Position numbers and translations under genes: made by a program. 19,504 nt of DNA from Allomyces macrogynus ATCC 38327 (lineage: Eukaryota > Blastocladiomycota > Blastocladiomycetes > Blastocladiales > Blastocladiaceae). The notes beneath the pieces are model-generated. The model did not search any database. It saw only the letters and a program-made list of their open reading frames with translations, and was not told the origin of the DNA. How positions within the stretch are numbered: the first letter of the stretch is position 1; every line of letters starts with the position of its first letter. Of this stretch, positions 8,447-19,504 are shown one piece after another. The DNA lies in the NCBI GenBank assembly GCA_000151295.1, contig GG745329.1:2013193-2032696 (forward strand), written 5' to 3'.

Positions 8447-11134
8447 TTATCGGCTTGCCTCGGTCACAAAATCAGCGACGGCCCCACCGACCGACTGCAG
8501 TTTGAGCACGACCTCGTCCCACTCGTCGGCCGGGTCCGAGAGCGCGACGATTGCGCCACCGGCACCGACCGAAATGGACTTTGCCGTCTCGTCGCCAATC
8601 GCTGTACGGATCACCACGTTAAAGTGCGATGCACCACCGACAGCGCTCAAGAACCCAATGCACCCCGAGTAGATGCCGCGCGGGGACGACTCGAGCTGGT
8701 CCTCGAGCAGCTGGACGGTGCGCAATTTCGGCGCGCCCGTCATGCTACCGGGCGGGAACGTGTGCCGCAGCGCGTCGACGGCGGTCAGGTTCGGGTCGAG
8801 GTCGCCCTGGATGGTGGAGACGACTGTGCACAACATGTCGGTCAGCACCTGCTTCAAATCGAGCAGCGAAAGAAAAAAAGGAAGACACGTACGCTGGTGC
8901 AACGTCTCGTACGACTCGACATGCATCAACTTGGGTACGCACACGGACCCCGTCGTCGAGACCAGATTCAAGTCATTCCGAATCAAGTCGACAATCATCA
9001 AATTCTCGGCACGGTCCTTGTCATTCGCCTCGAGCGCGGAGCGAATCGCGTCGTCCTCCTTTTGCGTCTTGCCACGGCGCGCCGTGCCCTTGATCGGCTT
9101 CATCGTGATGACATGTGCGCGATCCACGCGCAGGAACCGTTCGGGCGATGAGCACGCGATCCAGTGCCCGGGCACGCCCGAAGAAGCCGCGAAACGCAGG
9201 TAGGCGCCGTAGGGTGCAGGGTTGCGCCGCCGGACCGACCGGTAGAGTGACCATGGGTCGATGCGCGTGGGGTCGAACGGGCACCGGAACTGTGTCGTCA
9301 TGCACACTTCGTACGTCTCGCCTGCGTCGATCAGGTCGTTGGACCGCTGGATCGCGGCGAGGTACGGTGTGTGTGGGAGGTCGGGCGTGAAGAATTGGTC
9401 GACAGGTAGGCGTGCGACAGCGACGGCGGGTTGCGCAGACAGTTTGAGCAGAGCACGTCGACGCGCCGTATCCAGGAGAGCAGCCGTGTCGCGGATCCAC
9501 GCGAGAGCGGGTTCGCGCGGGCCAAGGGCCACCAGAACAATGCGCCGGTGGACGTGGTCGAAGCAGAGCGCGCGGTCGAGAAACACAAACGTCGCGTCTG
9601 GCACCGTCGACGTAGTCGCAACGGCGGGCATGTTGAGAGTCTCGGCCTTGAGCTCGTAGCCAATGTACCCTACCAGGCCGCCGAGGAACTGCGGCAAATC
9701 GTCGTCCGACAGGTTCACGCCGTGCTGCTGGATCGCCGTCCATGGGATCTGGTGCTGCAAGTAGACGGTTTGCAAAAAGTCGAAAAACGACGCGACGGAT
9801 CGCGTCTCGCACCGGCCGTCGCCGTGCTGGACGGTCACTTGGCCGCGCTGCAGCGAGTAGGTGAGCGAGAACCTGCACGAACGGTGTCAGCGTTTTTAAA
9901 AGATGGCTCCGGTCGGTGGAGCAAAGACACAAACGTACCCTGTTGCCGAGCGTTCGCCCATGTAACTCCACCTCGTCTCACCCTCAACGCGCGCGCTGTC
10001 AAGCCAGACCGACTGCCTGGACGCGGCAAACAGCGTATCAAACGCAGTTTCCGGGTCACACCACTCCACGGCCGCGACATGGCACTGGTGCACCTCCGAC
10101 GCGTGGGCGGGCGTGATCGAGTGCGGCACGTGCGTCGGGACCACGGAAATGTGCTCGCTCAGAGCGTGGTAGGGCTCGAGAAAGTAAGGCTTTTGCGGGC
10201 GGTTTGCAAGCGCCAAGTCGCAAAAGTTGACGGCCATTTGGTTCCCGTACTCGGAGCAAATCGATTCCGGGTGGAACTGCACGCCGTGCCATGGCTTGGT
10301 GCGGTGCTCGAGCGCCATGACCAGGCGCCGGCCCGTGCGGCCGTCGCGGACCCATGCGGTCGTGATCAGGTCCGAGGGCAAGTCTGACGGGTCGAGTTTG
10401 ATCAACATCCGGGTCGCTGCAAGTCGATTTCATTCGGAAATGGCGCACCTTCGTGAACAATCAGCGAGTGATAGCGAACAGCGAGAAAATGCGGCGGGAT
10501 ATTGGCAAACAGGCCTGTGCCCAAGTGCTCGATTGGCGAGAGTCGTCCGTGCATGACCACGGGCGCGCGCTCGACGCGACCGCCGCACTGCAGTCCCATG
10601 GCCTGGTGGCCGAGACAGACGCCGAACACGGGAATCGGTCCCGGGTACCGGAGCACGTCGCCACAGAGCCCAATGTCCTGGAATGAGCACGGCAGAGCGT
10701 GAGTTCGGACGACATTGCGCATCGCTCTAGGCAAATCACCGTCCGCACCTTTGGATGCTCGGGCGTCCCCGGCCCCGGTGAGAGAACGATCGCGTCGATG
10801 TGCGGCAGCACCCTTGTCCCGAATTCGGCCCTAGAACCGCGTGCGAGCCCATCTTAGCGAGAATGCATGGGAGAGCGGGGTGATCACCAGAGCATCAGGA
10901 TAGAGCGAGCGTCTCCACTTACCACCCCATTTGGTTGTTGCGGATCACAATGGGCGGGTGCTCCAGGACACCGCAAAACAAATGATACACATTGAACGTG
11001 TACGAGTCGAAATTATCGATGATAACAATGCGCAGCCGTTTCCTTGCCGCGCTCGTAATGGACTCGAGCGGTCGGTTCGCGCCGTTAACGGGTAACCGCG
11101 GGATATTGGCAACATTGGGCGGCATCGCGGGCAA
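8447..11134 (-). CDS. ABZ1: Bifunctional p-aminobenzoate (4-amino-4-deoxychorismate) synthase, PabA-PabB fusion
   Basis: Six exons, 11134-10923, 10830-10749, 10677-10449, 10416-9939, 9872-8893 and 8823-8447, encode 785 aa, close to yeast Abz1. The enzyme makes aminodeoxychorismate from chorismate and glutamine for folate synthesis. The N-terminal class I glutaminase has DNFDSYTFN, SPGPGTPEHP, the nucleophile Cys119 in FGVCLGHQ, YHSL, and His223/Glu225 in QFHPES. The PabB half has GGLVGYIGYE, SPERFL and MKPIKGTARRG with Lys595; the Lys in PIKGT distinguishes aminodeoxychorismate synthase from anthranilate synthase (PIAGT). Next come DRAENLMIVDLIRNDL, HQLVSTIQGDL, PPGSMTGAPK and YSGCIGF, then VGAGGAIVALSDP. 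The HQL junction was chosen by homology: the unspliced frame through 8892-8824 is open but inserts foreign sequence. The intron between exons 3 and 4 is only 32 nt. The start is the first ATG of the open frame; a second Met lies three codons later. Confidence 0.93.
10417..10448 (-). other. Apparent 32-nt intron in the PABA synthase
   Basis: On the minus strand, HSLIVHEG... leads into GTGCGCC...TTGCAG, after which the coding frame resumes as A-TRMLIKLDPSDLP. Removing exactly these 32 nt restores the frame. Reading through reaches a stop within about 15 codons, and the downstream frame has a stop shortly upstream. All other introns of this gene are 66-92 nt, so this is either a true ultra-short intron or an indel being mistaken for one. 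Confidence 0.5.
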
Positions 11135-11681
11135 TTCTGGTTCAAGTTAGTCGGGAGAGTCGTCAAGTCGTTGGTGATCGAGCCTCAGGCTGGTTGGCGG
11201 CCGTCGTGGCTGATTTTGGGCTGGCGGGAGGGTGGACTGGTTGCGGGCTGCTGCTGTCTTGTCGGTCTCTTGTCGTCGCCGTCGGCACGGTGGTGGGCGG
11301 TAGCGTGCAGCGGATGATTGGTGTCGACCAGCATCGCAAAATGGGACAGGATGGTGTGCAATGGTGTGCCCGCGCGGGCCAAGTTCGTCAAGCTCGCTCC
11401 GGCGGCAAAATGACACCGTGTCGAGCGGCCTCGCAACAGGGCAGCCGAGCCCACCTGACTAGCGCGCATCTCTCCTCACCGCACGCGCACCGCTCATGCC
11501 GAATCCCGACGACGAGGACGACGACGACAGCGAGGACGTTGGCACTATCATCACGCCACACCATTACCGCTGCTGCCGTATCCGCCACCCGTTCCTGGAC
11601 CATTCCCAGCGCTACAATCCGTCAACTTGGTCCGAATTCGCCCATCCCCCGCCGGCGCCAACATCAACGATCCATTCCATC
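11135..11681. promoter_or_regulatory. Divergent intergenic region between PABA synthase and TRM1, 547 nt
   Basis: It carries the 5' regions of both genes. I saw no TATA-like element at a convincing distance. The segment 11496-11681 is open and in frame with TRM1 from an upstream ATG and could encode an N-terminal extension starting MPNPDDEDDDDSED. It is acidic at its start and not obviously conserved, so I leave it as 5' leader. Confidence 0.5.
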
Positions 11682-13581
11682 ATGGCGGCACTCGGCGAGG
11701 CGACCTACAACGACGAGCAGTTCAACACGGTCTCCGAGGGCCAGGCCACGATCCTGTTCCCCAAGAACAATGAAGTGTTCTACAACCCGGTGCAGCAATT
11801 CAACCGCGACATGTCAATTGCCGCCATTCGCACGTGGCGCGATGTGGTCGCCGAGGAGCGCTGGGCCAAGACGCTGAAGAAGGAGGGCGAGTACAACCTC
11901 TCGTTTTTGTTTTGCTTCTTGGCGGTGCCGTCTCGTGAACCGACTCCTGATGCCAATTTGTCGCAATTTGCGCAGGCAAGACGATTGACGAGGCCAAGGC
12001 GGCCGGCGAGACCGTGCCTGTATTCAAGCCCAAGATTCTCGAGGCGCTGGCCGCCTCGGGTCTGCGATCGGTGCGCTACGCCAAGGAGATTCCCGACTTG
12101 GACCACATTCTGTGCAACGACCTCGACCCGGAGGCCGTCGAGTCGATCAAGCGCAATGTCGCCTTCAATAACCTGTCCGAGGAACTCGTGCGACCAAACT
12201 TGGGTGACGCCAAGTCGGTATTGAACTTGCCACCCACCGCACAAAATGCTGGGCGCGTCTCTCCAGACTCACCGACTCTCGCTTGTGATTTTGTCAATAG
12301 AATTGTCATGTACCAGCACCTGATGCCCAAAGACCACTACCACGTCGTCGACCTCGACCCGTACGGCAGCGCGTCGCCCTTCCTCGACGCGGGCGTGCAG
12401 AGCGTCTCCGACGGCGGTTTGATGTGCATTACCTGCACCGACATGCAGGTGCTCGCCGGCGCCAACTTTACGGAAACGTGCTTCACCAAGTACGGTGGTA
12501 TGCCGCTGCGTGGTGAGTTTACGCACGAAATGGCGCTGCGACTGCTGCTCGGTGCCGTGCACACGGCCGCCGCCAAGAACAAGCGCTATGTCGAGCCGCT
12601 CGTGTCGTGCTCGATTGACTTTTACATTCGCGTGTTTGTGCGTGTGCACGTATCGCCGATCGAGGTCAAGAAGACGGCCAGCAAGCTGTCGCTCGTCTAC
12701 CTGTGCCAAGGGTGCAAGTCGTTTGTGCTGCAGCCTATGGGCAAAGTCACCGTGACGACCTCAGAGAACGGCAAGGAAACGACCAAGTATGGGCTCTCGA
12801 CGCACCACGCCGGCGCCAACTGCGCCGAGTGCGGATCCAACTTCCACATTGGCGGCCCCGCATGGAACGCGCCGCTGCACAGCAAGCCGTTCGTGAAGCG
12901 CATGCTCGCACACGCGCGCGCGAATGCGGCCAATTACGGCACCTCCAAGCGCATGGAGGGCATGCTGACGGTGATTGGCGAGGAAGTCGATGCGCCGCTC
13001 TACTACACGCTGCGCGCCTTAACGACGGCAGTGCACTGCAACAGCATTTCGCTGATTGATATGGGGTCGGCGCTCGCGAATGCTGGGTATCAGTTTTCCG
13101 TGTCGCATGCGAACCCGATTGCCGTCAAGACCAACGCGCCGCAGCATGTCGTCTGGGACGTGATTCGCGCGCATGTCAAGCGCGGGCCCGCCAAGGAGCC
13201 GGCCGAAGGGTCGATTGCGGCCAAGATCTTGGCCAAGGAGATCACGACCGCGGTCGACTTCAAGTTCCACAAGGCCTCGAACCCGCCGTCGCGCAAGATC
13301 AAGCTGGTGCGGTTCCAGGAGAACCCAGAAAAGAACTGGGGGCCCAAGGCGCGCGCAGGCAAGAAGCGGTACGTTAGTTTTCGGACGACATTGGTGCGAC
13401 TCGCCGGTTTCTGGGCACTCATTTCGGCTCGTCTTGGTGATCGGTTAGCAAGGCGAATGCTGACGCACCCGCACAGCCCAAAAGGGGCAAGAAGGCGCCC
13501 AAGACGGAGCCGGCCGCGGAGCAGGACATTGCCGAAGACGCTTTGCCGGAGGACGCTGCCATGGCCGAGGACGACCAGTAA
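11682..13581 (+). CDS. TRM1: tRNA (guanine26-N2)-dimethyltransferase
   Basis: Four exons, 11682-11886, 11976-12213, 12301-13368 and 13449-13581, give 547 aa. The enzyme uses S-adenosylmethionine to form N2,N2-dimethylguanosine at position 26 of tRNAs. Family landmarks: VSEGQATILFP and NEVFYNPVQQFNRDMS near the N-terminus; the SAM-binding ILEALAASGLRSVRYAKEI (about 89-107); DLDPYGSASPFLD with the DPYG catalytic signature at 167-170; CITCTDMQVL; KYGGMPLRG; VSCSIDFYIRVFVRV; and two CxxC pairs (Cys283/286 and Cys322/325) fitting a zinc ribbon. The C-terminus is Lys/Arg-rich and then acidic (KRGKKAPKTEP, EDDQ). Intron 1 is best read as GC-AG (11887-11975), which joins KKEG to KTIDEAKAAG. Intron 2 (12214-12300) is 87 nt and stop-free, and was inferred because family members run straight from GDAK into MYQHL. 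The start at 11682 has a better context (ATCATGG) than the in-frame ATG at 11496. Confidence 0.92.
11887..11975 (+). other. Likely GC-AG intron in TRM1
   Basis: The donor reads GAGG|GCGAGT and the acceptor TTGCGCAG|GC. A GC donor here leaves one exon base (G), which joins GC to make Gly and continues as KTIDEAKAAGETVP. The overlapping GT two bases on (GA|GTAC) puts the downstream exon out of frame. The only frame-restoring GT alternative to the same acceptor (C|GTGAACC) would leave a 41-nt intron and insert a 15-residue hydrophobic stretch. At 89 nt the GC-AG version matches its neighbours. Confidence 0.65.
12214..12300 (+). other. Stop-free 87-nt intron in TRM1
   Basis: The segment begins GTCGGTATTG and ends TTTTGTCAATAG. 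It has no in-frame stop and a length divisible by three, so retention would add 29 residues between GDAK and IVMYQHL, just before the catalytic DPYG. The inserted residues have no counterpart in the family as I know it. The acceptor is pyrimidine-rich; the donor is weak. Confidence 0.65.
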
Positions 13582-14201
13582 CGGAGTCGTGCAAATGAAA
13601 TGCGGCTCGATTTTGCGATGCGTCTCTCACCTTGTGAGGTTAGGGTACATCGTTGCGGCTTCAGCACGTGGAATTGCGAGGAATTGGCGCAGGGGTGGCG
13701 GCGCGTGCATTTGTTGGCTTTTTCCTGATGCTTTTCCAGCCATTTTCGGGAGGTTTTGGCTTGAATTTCTGGCTGCCTGGCCTGTTGAGGGCGTAACAGT
13801 CATTGCTGCTGAAAAATCAGGCGTAAAAGCGCCGTAAGACTGCAGCGAGCCTGCCGTGTGGGGCGACGTTGGGCGAGTTTTGCGGCGTTTTGTGACCCTC
13901 AGCCAGCACACACACGCGCACACGGCGCGCTGCCATCCACCATCGCCTGCTGTCGCCAGCTTGCTGCAACGGTCGCCGCCGCCGCGGCCCTGCTTCAGCA
14001 ACGTCTATCCACACCCGCGACCGCCACTCTCACCTTGGCCGACAACAACTCGCGACTGCCACTTGGCGCATCCCCACCCGCGCCCGACATTCTGCTCTGC
14101 GAGCCCGACCGCCGGCCCCAGCTCCGCGATCGCCTGACCGACCCCCCCCCACTCGCCGCTGCCGCCGCCACCTCCTCCAACCGCTCGCACCTGCCGCCAA
14201 T
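13582..14201. promoter_or_regulatory. TRM1 3' region and RAC1 5' region, 620 nt
   Basis: It lies between two genes on the same strand. The first half should contain the TRM1 3' end. The second half (about 13910-14200) is strongly pyrimidine-rich with CA/CG dinucleotide stretches (ACACACACGCGCACACGGCGCGC) and a run of eight C near 14142-14150. This composition is common in GC-rich fungal 5' regions and suggests the RAC1 leader and promoter. No TATA box was found. Confidence 0.45.
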
Positions 14202-15754
<1,553 letters not shown>

Positions 15755-16379
15755 AGCGCGAGAAGTTGTTTGCTCGCTGCCGCGCCGCACGGCGCGACGC
15801 GTGGACGGGGTAGCGGCCACTGAGTCGGTCGTTTCCTCGCTCCGTTTTTTTCTTTGCGTTTCGTTCGTTGTTTCGTTTGCCGTTTTACCGTTCGCTCCGT
15901 CTCGTCTGTTCCCCTCCTTCTCGACCGCGCCGTGCCGACCTTACGCCCCCCCCTCTTTTCGTTTTTGTTGCAGTTCTCCCCGCTCCCACCTCCCCGCTCC
16001 GGCCGCTGGCGTCGATTGTCGTCCGTTGTTATAAATGGTGGCCTTGCTTGTCGCACGCGCGCGCGCACCGGCCGCGACCCGATCCTGCCTGCTGACTTCC
16101 CGTGGGCGGGCGGGGCGGGGCGTGGTTGGGCGACGCGCTTTAGGTAAGGTTTGATTTGTTATGAAAGTTCGTCGTCCCACTTTGACGTGCCGAAATTGGT
16201 TTGGCCGGGAGGGGGGGGGGGGGGGGGAAGAGCCGCTTTTGGTCGGACAAAAAGACGGGGCCAAAACTAACGAACGATACCAACGTCGAGAAGACAAAGA
16301 GCAAAGCTAGACCGCTCGTGGCGCCCACGAGCGACGGTGATATACCAGAAATACACATGGGAACCGACAGGCAACGTGC
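15755..16379. other. Convergent 3' region between RAC1 and isovaleryl-CoA dehydrogenase, 625 nt
   Basis: It should contain both 3' ends. After RAC1 there is a long T/C-rich stretch (about 15840-15980), then TTATAAAT at 16029-16036, which may serve as a polyadenylation-type signal, and a 17-G run at 16211-16227. Short open frames occur but none has protein-like composition. Confidence 0.5.
16211..16227 (+). repeat. Homopolymer tract, 17 G
   Basis: This is an uninterrupted run of 17 G, preceded by GGGA, in the 3' region downstream of both RAC1 and the dehydrogenase. It reads as poly-C in a leftward transcript from the dehydrogenase. It is one of two such tracts in the window; length is uncertain given usual sequencing error. 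Confidence 0.9.
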
Positions 16380-17910
16380 TTACTGCTTGAACTCCTCGTT
16401 GATGGAGCGGCCAATGAGCCAGCGGCGGATCTCCGACGTGCCGGCACCAATCTCGTAGAGCTTGGCGTCGCGCAGGATGCGGCCGGTCCTATTGCATCCA
16501 GGCAATGCTGGGTGGTGAGTTTCGCATTCACTGTCAAGATCAAGAAACAGCGAAAAACGTACGGGTGCTCGTTCACGTAACCCGCGCCACCGAGCGCCTG
16601 AATCGCGTCGAGCGCGACTTCGGTCGCGCGCTCCGCCGCGTAGAGGATAACGCCAGCGCAGTCGCGGTTCGAGACGTGGCCGTTATCGCACGCGCGCGCG
16701 ACCGAGTAGACGTAGGCGCGCGACGCCGAGAGCTTCGTGTACATGTCGGCGAGCTTGCCCTGCATCAGCTGGAAGTGGCCGAGCGGCTTGCCAAACTGCT
16801 TGCGCTCGTGCACGTACGGGAAGACCACGTCGCACGCCGCCTGCATCAACCCAAGGGGCCCACCGGCCAACACAAGACGCTCAAGGTCGAGCCCGGACAT
16901 AAGCACGTAGACGCCCTTGCCCTCGCCGCCAAGCACGTTCTCGACCGGCACCTCGACGTCCTCAAAGACCAGCTCGTACGTGTTCGATCCGCGCATGCCC
17001 AGCTTGTCGAACTTGGGCGAGTGCGAGAAGCCCTTCATCCCCTTTTCGATCAAAAACGCCGTGATCCCGTGTGGGCCCTTGTCCGGGTTCGTCTTGGCGT
17101 AGACGACGAGCACATCGGCATCGCCGCCGTTCGTGATCCAGTACTTGTTGCCGTTCAAGACATACTTGTCCCCCTTCTTCTCAGCGCGCAGCCGCATCGA
17201 GACCACGTCCGACCCGGACCCGGCCTCGGACATGGCGAGCGCGCCAACGTGCTCACCCGAAATCAGTTTCGGCAAGTACTTGGCCTTTTGCGCGTCGTTG
17301 CCGTTGCGCACGATCTGGTTCACGCACAGGTTCGAGTGCGCGCCGTACGAGAGCGCGACGGAACCGGACGCGCGCGACAGCTCCTCCATGGCCAAAACGT
17401 GCGACATGTACCCGAGACCAAGACCACCGTACTGTTCGGGCGCCGTGATGCCCAGCAGACCCATGTCGCCAAACTTGCGCCACATGTCGGCCGGGAACTC
17501 GTTTTGCGCGTCAATCGCGGCCGCGCGGGGGGCCAGCTCGCGCTGCGCAAAGTCTTGCAGCGACGCTTGCAGCTATTGAATGTTCATCAACAGGCATAGG
17601 TGCGTTAGACTGGGGCCTGGAATCAACCGCTCATGTCAGCGTGAAATGGACTGGACGACGCACCTCGAGCTGCTCCTCGGTCAGACCCATCGTCTTGTGG
17701 TTGGTCGACGCGAGGCCGCGCACCTACGTCGGTACGTGTCCAGAGCACCATGAGCGGTGTGGAGAGAGTCAGGAATGGTGGTCTTGGGCCATCTCGAGTA
17801 TCGGTCATGTTGACGGCGAGGGTGCAGCTGTGCTTGGTCCATACCGCGGTGCGGGCGCCGCCAGCGACCTGAACAGTGCGGAGCAGCGAGGCAAAGTTGC
17901 GCGACAGCAT
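16380..17910 (-). CDS. IVD: Isovaleryl-CoA dehydrogenase, mitochondrial
   Basis: Four exons on the minus strand, 17910-17845, 17723-17664, 17572-16563 and 16488-16380, encode 414 aa. The enzyme is an FAD-dependent acyl-CoA dehydrogenase that oxidises isovaleryl-CoA to 3-methylcrotonyl-CoA in leucine breakdown, passing electrons to ETF. The first 22 residues ([14 protein letters not shown]...) have Arg, Ser and hydrophobic residues and no acidic ones, as in a mitochondrial targeting peptide, and fill exon 1 exactly. Landmarks: [108 protein letters not shown], and [16 protein letters not shown] with Glu273 at the position of the catalytic base specific to isovaleryl-CoA dehydrogenases. [21 protein letters not shown] follows near the C-terminus. 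Similarity to the animal enzyme is very high along the whole length. The introns are 121, 91 and 74 nt. Confidence 0.95.
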
Positions 17911-18386
17911 CGTGGACGTTGGTCGTTGGGACGTGAGCAAGATGGCCGGGGAGGGAGAAAAGGGTGGAGCGGTTGACCGTTGAAGATGGCTGGTGTTGAA
18001 GCCGAGCTGCCCGGGATCTGGCGAAAGGGACGGCAAAGGCCCCAGCGCTCACATGAACCTTCATTTCGTGCCATCGCGTCCATTTGGCAGCGGAAATTGG
18101 CAACAAATTCATCGTTGAGTCGTTTGTTGAGTCGTTCGCATCCTTCGCGTCTCTGCCAGTCCCCCTCGATTGCAAGAACTCGCGCTCGCAGTTGGCCGTG
18201 GATGGTCGTGGGGACGCATCCGCGCGGGCTGCCGACGCTCTGCCGGGCCTGGTCTCCGAATGCTCTTGTAACAATTCATTGGATGCTGACGGCCGTTGCG
18301 GCGCCTGGCAGCATCAACGAGAGAGAAAAGGGCGACGCGAAAAAGTGTAAATATTGACAATGGCCGTCCCCTCGGCCCTCCGCTCC
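17911..18386. promoter_or_regulatory. Upstream region of isovaleryl-CoA dehydrogenase and 3' end of TRM8, 476 nt
   Basis: Both flanking genes read leftward, so the left part is the dehydrogenase promoter and leader and the right part the TRM8 3' region. GTTGAGTCGTT occurs twice in tandem, at 18114-18124 and 18126-18136. An AT-richer patch near 18342-18360 (AAAAAGTGTAAATATTGACA) lies close to the TRM8 stop and may hold its 3' end signals. Confidence 0.45.
18114..18136 (+). repeat. Two-copy direct repeat GTTGAGTCGTT
   Basis: Two identical 11-nt copies are separated by a single base. They lie about 200 nt upstream of the isovaleryl-CoA dehydrogenase start. On the minus strand each reads AACGACTCAAC, containing GACTCA, a bZIP-like half pattern. 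Two copies may be chance. Confidence 0.5.

Positions 18387-19504
<1,118 letters not shown>

Noticed and set aside
13369..13837. Extension of TRM1 by reading through to 13837
   Set aside because: This passes through a good GTACGT...TTAG intron. Splicing it gives a Lys-rich then acidic C-terminus ending at 13581.
16505..17599. Plus-strand open frame of 364 codons opposite isovaleryl-CoA dehydrogenase
   Set aside because: The minus strand encodes a near full-length, highly conserved dehydrogenase; the plus frame has no domain and starts inside an intron.

Overview
The window is an ordinary, gene-dense stretch of a GC-rich eukaryotic nuclear genome. Nothing in it is bacterial or viral, and I see no mobile element or CRISPR array. 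I reconstructed nine protein-coding loci by eye. Eight are complete and close into intact frames once about 30 short spliceosomal introns are removed (mostly 65-97 nt, donors mostly GTRNGT-like, acceptors YAG). The short introns, the fused Abz1-type p-aminobenzoate synthase, the presence of RAC1 and of isovaleryl-CoA dehydrogenase, and an Akt-like RA/PH/AGC kinase point to a fungus. A GC-rich early-diverging lineage (Blastocladiomycota or chytrid-like) is my guess; a basidiomycete cannot be excluded.

Layout, left to right. (1) 1-1204 (+): 3' part of a secreted-type Cys/Trp-rich protein with a long Ala/Pro tail; its first 420 nt need three single-base frame changes. (2) 1661-4609 (-): AGC kinase with RA-like and PH domains, seven exons, 842 aa. 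(3) 5369-6690 (+): Mediator subunit MED6, six exons, 310 aa, divergent from the kinase. (4) 6907-8296 (+): PlsC-type lysophospholipid acyltransferase, six exons, 329 aa. (5) 8447-11134 (-): bifunctional p-aminobenzoate (ADC) synthase, 785 aa, convergent with the acyltransferase. (6) 11682-13581 (+): tRNA (guanine26-N2)-dimethyltransferase TRM1, 547 aa, divergent from the previous gene. (7) 14202-15754 (+): Rho-family GTPase RAC1, 192 aa, with a 734-nt first intron. (8) 16380-17910 (-): mitochondrial isovaleryl-CoA dehydrogenase, 414 aa. (9) 18387-19193 (-): tRNA (guanine46-N7)-methyltransferase TRM8, single exon, 268 aa.

The genes are mostly unrelated housekeeping functions: transcription, lipid remodelling, folate precursor supply, two tRNA methylations, cell polarity signalling and leucine catabolism. 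I see no evidence that they form a cluster or pathway. The points of real interest are gene-structural: a likely GC-AG intron and a stop-free 87-nt intron in TRM1, a 32-nt apparent intron in the PABA synthase, the frame-disrupted locus at the left edge, and a kinase that keeps its catalytic residues but lacks the usual PH lipid-binding signature and C-terminal hydrophobic motif. I found no convincing novel multi-gene system.
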